NCBI RefSeq assembly: GCF_001614315.2
Contig: NZ_LVEG02000001.1
Span: 1 to 64,000 of the forward strand
Origin: Halofilum ochraceum
GTDB taxonomy: Bacteria > Pseudomonadota > Gammaproteobacteria > XJ16 > Halofilaceae
Direction: 5' to 3'
DNA length: 64,000 bases
In this document: in pieces, positions 26,482-34,300 of the stretch
Layout: every line of letters begins with the position of its first letter
Position numbering within the stretch: the first letter of the stretch is position 1
Made by a program: the position numbers and the translations under genes
The notes under the pieces: model-generated
Database searches by the model: none
Told to the model about the DNA's origin: nothing
The model's input: the letters and a program-made list of their open reading frames with translations, nothing else

Positions 26482-27462
26482 TCAGGGGTTCTCTAGAGAT
26501 CCTCGGATAAAGTCGCGAAACAACCGTACGCGTGCAGGGGCCTCGCGGCCGCGCAGACTGATCGCATGCAGGCGGGCCGAGCCGGCGCTCCAGTCCGGCA
26601 GCACGGGCTGCAGCTCACCGGCCGCGAGCGCGGGTGCGGCGACGATTTCGGGCAGGGGGCCGATGCCCCCACCGGCCCGCAGGATCCGGTGCACGCTGGC
26701 GTAGTCGCCGGTCCGGATCACCGGCCGCACGGGTACCGTTTCCGTGCGGCCACGCGCGCTGCGAAGCGTCAACGGCGCGGCGGCGCCGTAATCCTGCGGC
26801 ATTACGAGGTCGTGCCCGGTGAGGTCGGCCGGCTCCTCCGGCTCGCCGTGAGCCGTCAGACAGTCCGGTGTCGCGTACAGCCGGATCGCGAAATCGAGCA
26901 GCGGGGACGAACGGTAGTCCATATCGGGCAGGTCGCCGGCGGTCGCCCGCAGTGCAAGGTCGATCCGGTGTGTCGCGAGGTCCAGGGCGGTACTCGTGAG
27001 CAGCAGTTCGACCGTGATCTGCGGATACTGCCGGCGGAAGCGCGCGATCAGCTCCGGGAGGACGTCGATACCGATATCGATCGGCGCGGTCACGCGCAGA
27101 TTGCCGCTCGGCACGGACTGGGCCGCGTGGACCTCTTCACTGGCATCCGCCAGCAGTGCCAGCGCATCGCGCGCCCGGGCATGAAAGGCCGTCCCTTCCT
27201 CCGTTGGCGTCACAGCGCGCGGCGTGCGCGCGAGCAGGGCGGTCCCGAGCCGGCGTTCGAGCCGGGAGACGCGGCGGCTGATGCTGCCCTTGGTCTCGCC
27301 CAGTTCCCGCGCGGCCGCGGAAACGGTGCCGAAATCGACGATCGCGCAGAACGCGCGGAGATCTTCCAGTGAGCCCCCCAGGCGATGCGGGTCCGCGGCC
27401 GTGTCGACGCCCCGGCCCGGTTCGCGTCCGGGATTCCGATTGGTTTCCGTTTCGTCAACCAT
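26482..27462 (-). CDS. LysR family regulator, YhaJ/DoxX-cluster type
   Basis: A winged helix (about 35-95; DLRAFCAIVDFGTVSAAARELGETKGSISRRVSRLERRLG) and a C-terminal effector domain define a LysR-type regulator. ATG 27462 is chosen, and a TTG three codons earlier (27471) is also possible. The gene is divergent from a DoxX gene followed by glutathionyl-hydroquinone reductase. In E. coli the LysR protein YhaJ controls yqjF (DoxX), next to yqjG (hydroquinone reductase), so a quinone or aromatic signal is likely here. A dyad between the divergent genes is the candidate binding site. Confidence 0.87.
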   Translation of the reverse strand: MVDETETNRNPGREPGRGVDTAADPHRLGGSLEDLRAFCAIVDFGTVSAAARELGETKGSISRRVSRLERRLGTALLARTPRAVTPTEEGTAFHARARDALALLADASEEVHAAQSVPSGNLRVTAPIDIGIDVLPELIARFRRQYPQITVELLLTSTALDLATHRIDLALRATAGDLPDMDYRSSPLLDFAIRLYATPDCLTAHGEPEEPADLTGHDLVMPQDYGAAAPLTLRSARGRTETVPVRPVIRTGDYASVHRILRAGGGIGPLPEIVAAPALAAGELQPVLPDWSAGSARLHAISLRGREAPARVRLFRDFIRGSLENP

Positions 27463-27473
27463 GAGTTGCAAAA

Positions 27474-27498
27474 TTTCTGTCTAGTCGTAAAACGGAAA
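27474..27498. promoter_or_regulatory. LysR-type operator candidate
   Basis: TTTCTGT-N11-ACGGAAA is an interrupted dyad with one mismatch in seven, with the N11 spacing usual for LysR sites. It lies between the divergent LysR and DoxX genes, 12 bp upstream of the LysR start. Confidence 0.5.
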
Positions 27499-27560
27499 CT
27501 ACTACATCCTTCGTCTCACATCCACGGCGCGTCGCGCCAATCGACGAAAGGAGTAGAACC

Positions 27561-28031
27561 ATGAACGTAACGACTGCAGACCACACCACCGATACCATCC
27601 CTCAGCCCCGCGTCTTCGACCGCCTGGCCCCATTTGCTTGGCCGCTGGTGCGGATCACCGTAGGCCTGCTGCTGGTGCCGCACGGGGCCCAGAAGCTGTT
27701 CGGCTGGTTCGGCGGCTATGGCCTCACCGCGACCGGTCAGTATTTCGAGGGCACGCTGGGGATGGAACCCGGGTTCCTGTTCGCGCTCGCGGCGGGCCTG
27801 ATCGAATTCTTCGGTGGCCTCGCCATCGCGCTCGGCCTGTTCACGCGTCCGGCGGCCCTGGCGGTCAGTGCGTTCCTCGCGGTCGCGCTCACGGTGCATA
27901 TCCCCAACGGCTTCTTCTGGACCGCGGGCGGCATCGAATACCCGCTGCTGTGGAGCGTCACCGCCTTCGCGATCTTCCTGCGCGGCGGCGACCGTTTATC
28001 GCTCGACCGTAAGCTCGGGCTGCGTATCTGA
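27561..28031 (+). CDS. DoxX family membrane protein, YqjF-like
   Basis: AAGGAG ends ten bases before ATG 27561. The 156-residue protein has four helices and the DoxX signatures LRITVGLLLVPHGAQKLFGWFGGYG and GLIEFFGGLAIALGLFTRPAALAVSAFLAVALTVHIPNGFFW (given here in parts of one region, 70-120). In E. coli YqjF responds to quinone-type products and its gene is a target of YhaJ. Its biochemical role is unknown. It is probably co-regulated with the reductase gene 234 bp downstream. Confidence 0.87.
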   Translation: MNVTTADHTTDTIPQPRVFDRLAPFAWPLVRITVGLLLVPHGAQKLFGWFGGYGLTATGQYFEGTLGMEPGFLFALAAGLIEFFGGLAIALGLFTRPAALAVSAFLAVALTVHIPNGFFWTAGGIEYPLLWSVTAFAIFLRGGDRLSLDRKLGLRI

Positions 28032-28264
28032 CGCGCGGGACTGCGGAACCACCGGGTACCGGATTGTCCGGAGCAGTGAGGAGGCCGCAAAACGGTCTCC
28101 TCGGACTCCGGCAAAGCGCTGCAGCCGCATCATCCGCCGTCCTTCGCGCTCTCTGCGCACGCCGCGCCTCTGCGTGGAAAACGCATGCGTCCAGTGACGG
28201 CGATATACATATCACTTCCATTCCGGCAGTCACCGGATGAGATGACCACTACGGGAGATCGATC

Positions 28265-29218
28265 ATGCTGGTCGATGGCAAATGGCAGGGCCGGTTCCAC
28301 CCGGTCCAGGGGACCGACGCAAAAGGCGGTTTCGTCCGCCAGGACTCCAGCTTTCGCGAATGGATCGGTACCGACCGATTCCCGGCGGAGGCGGGGCGTT
28401 ACCACCTCTACGTCGCGTTGATCTGCCCATGGGCGTCGCGGGTGCTCGCGGCCAGGCGTCTCAAGGGCCTCGAGGACATCGTGCCGATCACGATCGTCGC
28501 GCCATGGCTGACCGACGAGGGTTGGGCTTTCGAGGCCTTCCCGGGCGCCTCCGGGACGGATCCGCTGCATGGTTCGCGCCGGCTTCACGAGCTGTACATC
28601 CGTGCCGATCCCCATTACACGGGGCGCGCGACCGTGCCCCTACTGTGGGACACGAAGACCGATACCGCGGTGAACAACGAATCGGCCGATCTGCTGCGGA
28701 TGTTCGGCTACGCGTTCGATGACCTCCTGCCGCCGGAGCGGGCGGCGATCGACCTGTACCCGGCCGATCTGCGCGACGACATTGACGCCCTCAACGACTG
28801 GCTGTATCCGCGGATCAACAACGGTGTGTATCGGACCGGCTTCGCCACGACGCAGGCGGCCTATGACGACGCGGTGCGCGAATTGTTCGCTGCCCTCGAT
28901 CAGCTGGAGGCGCGACTGGCGGATGGCCGGCGGTACCTGTTCGGCGAGCGCCTGACCGAGTCCGATATCCGGCTGTTCGTGACCCTGATCCGATTCGACG
29001 TCGCCTATCACGGCGCGTTCAAGGCGAATATCCGCCGCCTCGACGACTATCCGGCCCTGGCCGCGTATACGCGCAGGGTCTATGGCCACCCGGACATCGG
29101 TCCGACGGTCGATTTCGATCACATCCGCACGGGCTATTACTCGATCGAGGCGTTGAATCCGACGCGCATCGTGCCGCGCGGGCCGGTTCGGATTCTTGGG
29201 GATGTGGATGTTGGTTGA
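28265..29218 (+). CDS. yqjG: Glutathionyl-hydroquinone reductase (xi-class GST)
   Basis: The 317-residue protein has the catalytic Cys54 in LICPWASR, the C-P-W-A motif of xi-class glutathione transferases, then NNESADLLRMFG and the C-terminal YPRINNGVYRTGFATTQ segment. The enzyme reduces glutathionyl-hydroquinones to hydroquinones using glutathione, recycling adducted quinones. Neighbouring DoxX and LysR genes reproduce the E. coli yqjF/yqjG association. GGGAG precedes the ATG. The gap ahead (28032-28264) holds a degenerate CTTCGCGCTCTCTGCG-type repeat remnant and no gene. Confidence 0.93.
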   Translation: MLVDGKWQGRFHPVQGTDAKGGFVRQDSSFREWIGTDRFPAEAGRYHLYVALICPWASRVLAARRLKGLEDIVPITIVAPWLTDEGWAFEAFPGASGTDPLHGSRRLHELYIRADPHYTGRATVPLLWDTKTDTAVNNESADLLRMFGYAFDDLLPPERAAIDLYPADLRDDIDALNDWLYPRINNGVYRTGFATTQAAYDDAVRELFAALDQLEARLADGRRYLFGERLTESDIRLFVTLIRFDVAYHGAFKANIRRLDDYPALAAYTRRVYGHPDIGPTVDFDHIRTGYYSIEALNPTRIVPRGPVRILGDVDVG

Positions 29219-29223
29219 GGGTG

Positions 29224-29377
29224 GAGGGCCGAGGGCCGAGGGCCGAGGGCCAAGGGCCAAGGGCCAAGGGCGAAGGGCGAAGGGCGAAGGGCGAAGGGCG
29301 AAGGGCGAAGGGCGAAGGGCGAAGGGCGAAGGGCGAAGGGCGAAGGGCGAAGGGCGAAGGGCGAAGGGCGAAGGGCG
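29224..29377. repeat. 22-copy heptamer tandem repeat
   Basis: Twenty-two head-to-tail 7-bp units cover 154 bp: four GAGGGCC, two AAGGGCC, then sixteen identical AAGGGCG. It starts 6 bp after the reductase stop. The order of unit types shows stepwise point change with later expansion of one unit. Seven is not a multiple of three, and no gene crosses it. Copy number should vary between isolates. Confidence 0.95.
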
Positions 29378-29384
29378 AGTGGAT

Positions 29385-29417
29385 GTAGGCCGGCTTTTGC
29401 CGAAGGCAACAGCCGGC
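29385..29417. repeat. Dispersed repeat, family D (degenerate copy)
   Basis: GTAGGCCGGCTTTTGCC and GCAACAGCCGGC match the first 34 bp of the element at 39029-39126, and weaker similarity (CGCCGGCTGACTCC) continues to about 29475. The right terminal arm is missing. It follows directly on the heptamer repeat; together they fill the 381-bp gap before the SDR gene. Confidence 0.75.
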
Positions 29418-29599
29418 GTGCACCTGTACAAGGCCGCGGCGTCGTCCGCCGGCTGACTCCGTCCGGTTGCTCGCGATGACGGCTGTGTCGTCGTGAGGGC
29501 GGTCGCTTTGAGTTCGGGCCTGTGTTAGGTTGTCTGCAATCGGATTGCGCGCAATAGAGTCCGGCCGTTGCCGGAGAATGATTCCACAGGAGGACGACC

Positions 29600-30292
29600 A
29601 TGAGTGATCCCGTATTCCTGATTACCGGGGCTTCGAGTGGCATCGGTGCCGCGACGGCGCGGCGTGCGGCGGGCGCGGGGTATCGCGTGGCGCTCGCCGC
29701 GCGCTCACGCGCCAAGTTGACCGCGCTGGTCGATGAACTGGGCGGTTCCGACCGAGCGCTCGCCATCGAGTGCGACGTCACGGACAGCGACGCGCAGGCC
29801 GCGATGGTTCAGCGCGTGCTCGACACCTTCGGGCGGCTCGACGTGGTCTTCGCCAATGCCGGTCGTGGCGGCTCGCCGGGCGGATTCTCCGGTGCCGATC
29901 CCGAGGTCTGGCGCGACATGATCCTGACCAACGTCTATGGCGCGGGACTCACGCTCCGGCATTCGCTCGAGGCGGTGAAAGCCGCGCGCGGACACGTCCT
30001 CCTGATGGGGTCGGCGGCCGGTCGCGGGACCATCGCCGGATCGATGTATGGCGCCAGCAAATGGGCCGTCACCGGCATGGCCTACAACCTGCGCGAGGAA
30101 ATGCGCGGTACCGGCGTGCGGGTCACCGTGCTCGAACCGGGCATGGTCGATACACCGTTCTTCGACGAACCGCCGGAGCAGGCAATGGAACCGGAGGACA
30201 TCGCGGAGGCCGCCCTCTACGCCGTATCCCAGCCGGCGCGCGTCGATGTCAACGAGATCCTCGTGCGGCCCACGCCGCCCATCTCCGACTAG
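29600..30292 (+). CDS. Short-chain dehydrogenase/reductase
   Basis: AGGAGG precedes ATG 29600. The 230-residue classical SDR has TGASSGIG (9-16) for NAD(P) binding, NAG at about 86-88, and the catalytic triad Ser138, Tyr150, Lys154 (SMYGASKWA). Arg35 in AARSRAK suggests NADP(H) preference. The C-terminal EPEDIAEAALYAVSQPARVDVNEILVRPT is typical of YdfG-like oxidoreductases acting on hydroxy acids or carbonyls. Substrate unknown. Confidence 0.9.
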   Translation: MSDPVFLITGASSGIGAATARRAAGAGYRVALAARSRAKLTALVDELGGSDRALAIECDVTDSDAQAAMVQRVLDTFGRLDVVFANAGRGGSPGGFSGADPEVWRDMILTNVYGAGLTLRHSLEAVKAARGHVLLMGSAAGRGTIAGSMYGASKWAVTGMAYNLREEMRGTGVRVTVLEPGMVDTPFFDEPPEQAMEPEDIAEAALYAVSQPARVDVNEILVRPTPPISD

Positions 30293-30312
30293 CGGCTCCC
30301 GATCGTAGCCTT

Positions 30313-30337
30313 CCCCGGGCGTACATCCAGCCCGGGG
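30313..30337. terminator. GC hairpin after the SDR gene
   Basis: CCCCGGGC/GCCCGGGG forms a perfect 8-bp stem with a nine-base loop, 20 bp past the SDR stop. It lacks a T-run and may be a REP-like element rather than an intrinsic terminator. Confidence 0.4.
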
Positions 30338-30479
30338 GCAATCCCGAATACAGCCGTCAGGCCGGCAAAGGCCCGCCACGCGACGCCTTGCCGGCGACCG
30401 GGTATGCAGTGCGGAAACGCGTGCGCATGGCCTCGTGCCAGCGACACGAACAACAAACCAGAACAGTGCCGGAGAATCC

Positions 30480-30989
30480 ATGAGCAGCCAGAACCTGATC
30501 CGTCTGACCTATGCGAGTACGTCGGCCTCGGCCAGCCGCGGCGGCGGCACGGCCGTCGATCCGGAGATCGGCCGGATCCTGCAGGCCTGCAAGACCAATA
30601 ACCCGAAAAGGGAGATCGGTGGGGTCCTTCACTATGGTCACGGCTATTTCCTGCAGGTCCTGGAAGGACCGGAGAAGGACGTGGACGCGTTGTATCAGAA
30701 GATCAGCAAGGATCCGCGCCATCAGGATGTGCGGACGCTCGATGAGCGCCGGGTCGATGAGCGCCGCTTCCCGGACTGGTCCATGAAATACGTGCCCATG
30801 GAGTCGGACATCGAGCGCGTGCTCAAGCGCCATCGGATGTCCGCGTTCGATCCCTACCGCTTCGATTTGAATATGATCGAAGAGGTGATCGAGGTCCTCG
30901 TCGGCAGCGATGCCCCGAACCAGAACCCCGACCAGGACTACGGCCGTGGTATCGGCGGGTTCTTCAAGCGCCTGTTCGGGGGTGCGTAG
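30480..30989 (+). CDS. BLUF blue-light photoreceptor
   Basis: CCGGAGA precedes ATG 30480, and the longer frame from 30435 is rejected. The 169-residue protein has a BLUF domain (about 5-100) that binds FAD and reports blue light through a hydrogen-bond switch. Key residues are in place: Tyr11 (RLTYAS), Asn40/41 (KTNNPKREIGGVL), Gln59 (YFLQVLEGP), and Trp100 and Met102 (PDWSMKY). No output domain is fused; the C-terminus (about 125-169) is a polar linker ending GGFFKRLFGGA. It should act through a protein partner, not evident in the neighbourhood. Confidence 0.93.
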   Translation: MSSQNLIRLTYASTSASASRGGGTAVDPEIGRILQACKTNNPKREIGGVLHYGHGYFLQVLEGPEKDVDALYQKISKDPRHQDVRTLDERRVDERRFPDWSMKYVPMESDIERVLKRHRMSAFDPYRFDLNMIEEVIEVLVGSDAPNQNPDQDYGRGIGGFFKRLFGGA

Positions 30990-31108
30990 CTGATACCCGT
31001 TCCCGGATTCCGTTTCACGCCATCGGGGCTACGGGGCCCGATTTCGTGTAGCCGGGATGCAGGCGCCAGCCCGAATCCGCGGCCTGCGTACGGACGTGGC
31101 GCATCGAT

Positions 31109-32551
31109 TCATTCCGGATAACGTCGCATCAGCGCGTTCAGCCGCGCCAGGATCACTTCGCGTTCGTGTTCCAGCAGTCGCAGCAGATCGCGTCGGTTCC
31201 AGAGAAAAGTCCGCACGAGAATGCGTTCGCGGTACAGCAACAGGGCGCGGCGATAGCCGAGGGCGACGATGCCGGTCGGCGGCAGCAGGGCGATGTAGGC
31301 GACTGTGGCCATGCTCGACAGGTCGGTGGTCCGCCAAAGCCAGACCCCGATGCCCGTATAGGTCGCCAGGAAGGTCACCACGCCAATCCCGAACCAGGCG
31401 AATGCCCGAACCGGTTCATCACGAAACAGACGCCCTGTGTGGTGGGTCACGATATACGGAACGAGGTTATGGATGGCGCCGAACAGGGCGACCGGCGCCG
31501 CGGCGATGGCATAGGCCGTCATGCGCAGGCGCGGTAACCGATCGCGCAGTGGTTGCTCCGGATCCGTCGACAGCGCGTGGCGGATGCGCGTCTGGTGCAT
31601 ATGGTCGCGATAGCGTTCGACCTGCTTACGCAGCGCGGCTACGGCCGCCGGTTCCGCCCCCGCCGCACGCGCGAGCGCGTGGTTGATGCGCTGGCGGCTG
31701 AAGACCCGTTCCTCCAGCGCGCGCCGGCTGGCGGCGGAACTGCGCTGGTACCAGCCCCAGCCGAGCCACAGCCAGCGTTTAAGCAACGGCTCCCGGTAGT
31801 TGCCGTCGTCCGGTTCCGGGTTACCGCGGCGGTGTTCATCATAAGGTCGCTGGGCGGCCACCGCGGTGAGTTCCGCCGCCAGCTCGCTCAGTTTCCGGTC
31901 TTCGCTGTGTAATGTCTGGCGCCGCAATGCCAGCTGCAGGTCGTCCGTGAGGCGCCGGATGGCCGCATCCGGGTCGGCCTGATACTGGTCGGCATAGGCA
32001 TCGACACGGATCGGAGGGGCGAACCCCAGCATCACCGCGCTCATCAGGAAGTCATGGTTCTCGTAGGTAATCCCGACCGGCGCGATCCGTAGCCCGAGTT
32101 GCCAGTCATTGCGTGCCTCGGCGGCGAGTGCGAGGCGGGCGGCACCCGTGCGCAATGGACCGACCTGGCCGGCGGGCGAGTTCTGCCCTTCGGGAAAAAT
32201 GCCCACACAGCCGCCGGCGTCCAGCAGCTCGTGCACATGGGCGAATACCTGGGCGTTGCGTGTCGCGTGGTCGTTGCTCTCGTGGGCGCGGTAGATCGGG
32301 ATCGCACCCAGTTGCCGGAAAAGGGAAGCGGCGACCGGCCAGCGGAACAGCCCGCTGCGTGCAAGGTAGTGGATCGGCCGCGACACATGCGTGGCCAGCA
32401 GGATCGAATCCAGGATCGATCCGGGGTGGTTGGCCGCCACGATCAGGGGGCCGTGTTCCGGCATCCGCTCCTGTCCGGCCGCGTGAACATCCACGAAGTA
32501 CAGGCGGTTCACCAGACGAAAGAAGCGGATCAGACCATTGTAGAGTTTCAT
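31109..32551 (-). CDS. Membrane 1-acyl-glycerol-3-phosphate-type acyltransferase
   Basis: ATG 32551 has GGAG five bases upstream and is preferred to the frame from 32746. The N-terminal PlsC domain (about 25-240) shows NHPGSILD (41-48, acyltransferase block I with the wider H-x5-D spacing), IPIYRA and FPEGQNS. It should transfer an acyl group to a glycerophosphate-like acceptor. A long helical middle (about 240-370) and two to three C-terminal membrane helices (about 375-460) make it a 480-residue protein, about twice the size of PlsC, as in large acyltransferases of unknown acceptor. It is convergent with the BLUF gene. Confidence 0.85.
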   Translation of the reverse strand: MKLYNGLIRFFRLVNRLYFVDVHAAGQERMPEHGPLIVAANHPGSILDSILLATHVSRPIHYLARSGLFRWPVAASLFRQLGAIPIYRAHESNDHATRNAQVFAHVHELLDAGGCVGIFPEGQNSPAGQVGPLRTGAARLALAAEARNDWQLGLRIAPVGITYENHDFLMSAVMLGFAPPIRVDAYADQYQADPDAAIRRLTDDLQLALRRQTLHSEDRKLSELAAELTAVAAQRPYDEHRRGNPEPDDGNYREPLLKRWLWLGWGWYQRSSAASRRALEERVFSRQRINHALARAAGAEPAAVAALRKQVERYRDHMHQTRIRHALSTDPEQPLRDRLPRLRMTAYAIAAAPVALFGAIHNLVPYIVTHHTGRLFRDEPVRAFAWFGIGVVTFLATYTGIGVWLWRTTDLSSMATVAYIALLPPTGIVALGYRRALLLYRERILVRTFLWNRRDLLRLLEHEREVILARLNALMRRYPE

Positions 32552-32730
32552 GAGGCTCCACATCACGCGGCACGCGCTACAGTGACAGGCTTCGCCGCCG
32601 CCGGTAAATACACGGGGGATGGCCCATGCGTTGGTCCGTTTGCGATTCGTTGGACGCGGCGCGGCGGTGAGCGTGACTCCCGGGCACTTATGCCGTGCCG
32701 GCGGATCAGCCCGCACGGCCATCTGTCGGA

Positions 32731-32805
32731 TATCGCTGGCGCTCAACCCAACGCGCCGGACCCGTGATTCTGCGTCTGCAGGTCAGGTTGACGAAGGAAA
32801 CCCGA
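32731..32805. repeat. Dispersed repeat, family B, two-unit copy
   Basis: The first unit (TATCGCTGGCGCTCAACCCAA, read in two parts around 32731-32752) and second unit (CAGGTTGACGAAGG then AAACCCGAC, 32784-32805) are separated by about 30 bp. The same unit order, without the insertion sequence, occurs at 43336-45041. It fills part of the 340-bp gap upstream of the LysR gene; no other signal is seen there. Confidence 0.65.
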
Positions 32806-32891
32806 CACCATGCGACCGGAACCGCGTGCATGCCTCCGCGCGAAGCGAGGGTGTATCATTCTGCCGCAACCGAGCTACCGGAACCGGGTGG

Positions 32892-33803
32892 GTGAAAAGC
32901 GCCAATCAGACCCCGATCCTGCCATCGCTCGCTGTCCTGCGCTGTTTCGAGGCGGCGGCGCGGCGTGAGAGCTTCACGCTCGCGGCCGAGGAACTGCACC
33001 TGACGCAGAGCGCGGTCAGCCGCCAGGTGCGGGAACTCGAACAGACGCTCGGTTTCCCGCTGTTCCGGCGCGTCGGCCGGCGGGTGGTGCTGAGCGATGC
33101 CGGCCGCCGTTTCGCCGAGGAGCTCGGCACCGACCTCGAACGCCTGCGCCAGACCGTGTACCAGACGATCGCGGCCGGCGATCAGCGCCGGGCGCTGCGC
33201 ATCGCCTCGCTGCCGACGTTCGCCAACCGCTGGCTGATTCCGCGGCTGGAACAGTTCGAGGCGGCCAATCCGGACATCGTCGTCAGCATCGGCACCTGTC
33301 TGAAACCGTTCGACTTTTACCGCGAGCGCTTCGATCTCGCGATCCATTTCGGCAGCGAAGACTGGCCGGATACGCGCATGGTTCCCCTCTGCGACGAAGA
33401 GGTCGTCGCCGTCGCGGCGCCGGAGTTCGTCGATCGCCATGGATTGACCGACCCGGCCGGGCTGGACGCGGTCCCGCTGCTGCATCTCGATTCCCGGCCG
33501 CACGCATGGCGCGAATGGTTCCGCGCCGCCGGCCTCACCGATGATCCCGTGTTGCGCGGCAAGTGGTTCGACCAGTTCTCGATGATCATCACCGCCGCCC
33601 TCGCTTCGCTCGGCGCCGCACTGCTGCCGGTCTATCTGATCGAAGAAGAGCTCCGCACCGGCCGCCTCGTCCGCATCGGTGACACCACCCTGCGCACCGA
33701 CAAGTCCTACTACATCGTCACCCCGGCCGGCGTGGAGGACGAGCTTTGCCGACGCTTCATCGACTGGATCCGCGCCGAGGTCTCGCCGATCACACCGGCG
33801 TAA
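32892..33803 (+). CDS. LysR family regulator (GcvA-like) of the pipecolate cluster
   Basis: I choose the GTG at 32892 because the upstream part of the open frame is repeat-derived and lacks LysR homology. The 303-residue product begins with the GcvA-type winged helix PSLAVLRCFEAAARRESFTLAAEELHLTQSAVSRQVRELEQTLG (about 8-52) and ends with a periplasmic-binding-like effector domain. It precedes hglS by about 500 bp and is read in the same direction. In Pseudomonas putida a LysR gene lies between amaB and hglS, so control of lysine/pipecolate catabolism is likely. The ribosome-binding site is weak, so the start is uncertain. Confidence 0.87.
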   Translation: MKSANQTPILPSLAVLRCFEAAARRESFTLAAEELHLTQSAVSRQVRELEQTLGFPLFRRVGRRVVLSDAGRRFAEELGTDLERLRQTVYQTIAAGDQRRALRIASLPTFANRWLIPRLEQFEAANPDIVVSIGTCLKPFDFYRERFDLAIHFGSEDWPDTRMVPLCDEEVVAVAAPEFVDRHGLTDPAGLDAVPLLHLDSRPHAWREWFRAAGLTDDPVLRGKWFDQFSMIITAALASLGAALLPVYLIEEELRTGRLVRIGDTTLRTDKSYYIVTPAGVEDELCRRFIDWIRAEVSPITPA

Positions 33804-33867
33804 TCCGCTACCTGGCAGGGATGAGAACCGGCAGCTGGCTGAAGGTTGTGTGGTGGGGTGTGCCGAG

Positions 33868-34143
33868 GTTGTCAGGGGTTCTCGCCAAGGCGCAAAGGAC
33901 GCCAGGGGACGCGAAGAGAGTGCCACTGTAGGAGCGAGCTTGCTCGCGAACCGATATCCGCAGCCACCGGATTCCGGCCGGTCGACGCGCGAGCAGATGC
34001 CGTATCGGTGCCCTTGCACCGCCGACCGCTACGACCTGTAAAGGCCGTCACCACCAGAAAGCGGTTCGCGGCCAAGGCCGCTCCTACAGGTTTTCTTCGC
34101 GTCCCCTGGCGTCCTTTGCGCCTTGGCGAGAACCCCTGACAAC
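33868..34143. repeat. Composite inverted repeat element, family C (copy 1)
   Basis: A perfect 50-bp inverted repeat (33868-33917 and 34094-34143, outer end GTTGTCAGGGGTTCTCGCC) encloses a nested pair: GTAGGAGCGAGCTTGCTCGC near 33927 and its degenerate complement GCGGCCAAGGCCGCTCCTAC near 34068. The centre (about 110 bp) has no open frame. The inner pair is the common Pseudomonas-type REP sequence. A second element of the same plan lies at 41728-42006. It occupies most of the 497-bp gap between LysR and hglS. Confidence 0.88.
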
Positions 34144-34163
34144 GCCGGATTCGCTCGACACAC

Positions 34164-34196
34164 ATTGATCCAGGCCCAACCGTTTCATGGATCAAT
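34164..34196. promoter_or_regulatory. Inverted repeat, candidate LysR operator for hglS
   Basis: ATTGATCCA-N15-TGGATCAAT is a perfect 9-bp dyad that ends 11 bp before the putative -35 box. With the start site placed near 34242 it spans about -78 to -46, where LysR activators usually bind. It is outside the family C repeat. Confidence 0.55.
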
Positions 34197-34207
34197 TAAT
34201 GAGTTTT

Positions 34208-34235
34208 TTGCACCGATATGTTCATAAAGAATGAT
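34208..34235 (+). promoter_or_regulatory. Candidate promoter of the hglS operon
   Basis: TTGCAC (34208-34213), a 16-bp spacer and AATGAT (34230-34235) lie in a locally AT-rich stretch, an unusual composition for this window. Each box matches the sigma-70 consensus at four of six positions, which would suit an activator-dependent promoter. Confidence 0.45.
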
Positions 34236-34300
34236 AGAAAGTCGCAAATCCGCAGGCTACGATTCAAACCTTGACGACCATCAGGATTCGGACAGACACC

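Noticed and set aside
29224-29377. CRISPR array
   Set aside because: Units are seven bases with no spacers and there are no cas genes.
29196-29456. Open frames made of the heptamer repeat on both strands
   Set aside because: They encode only RRAKGEG- or ALRPSPF-type repeats, without a ribosome-binding site; this is slippage DNA, not a gene.
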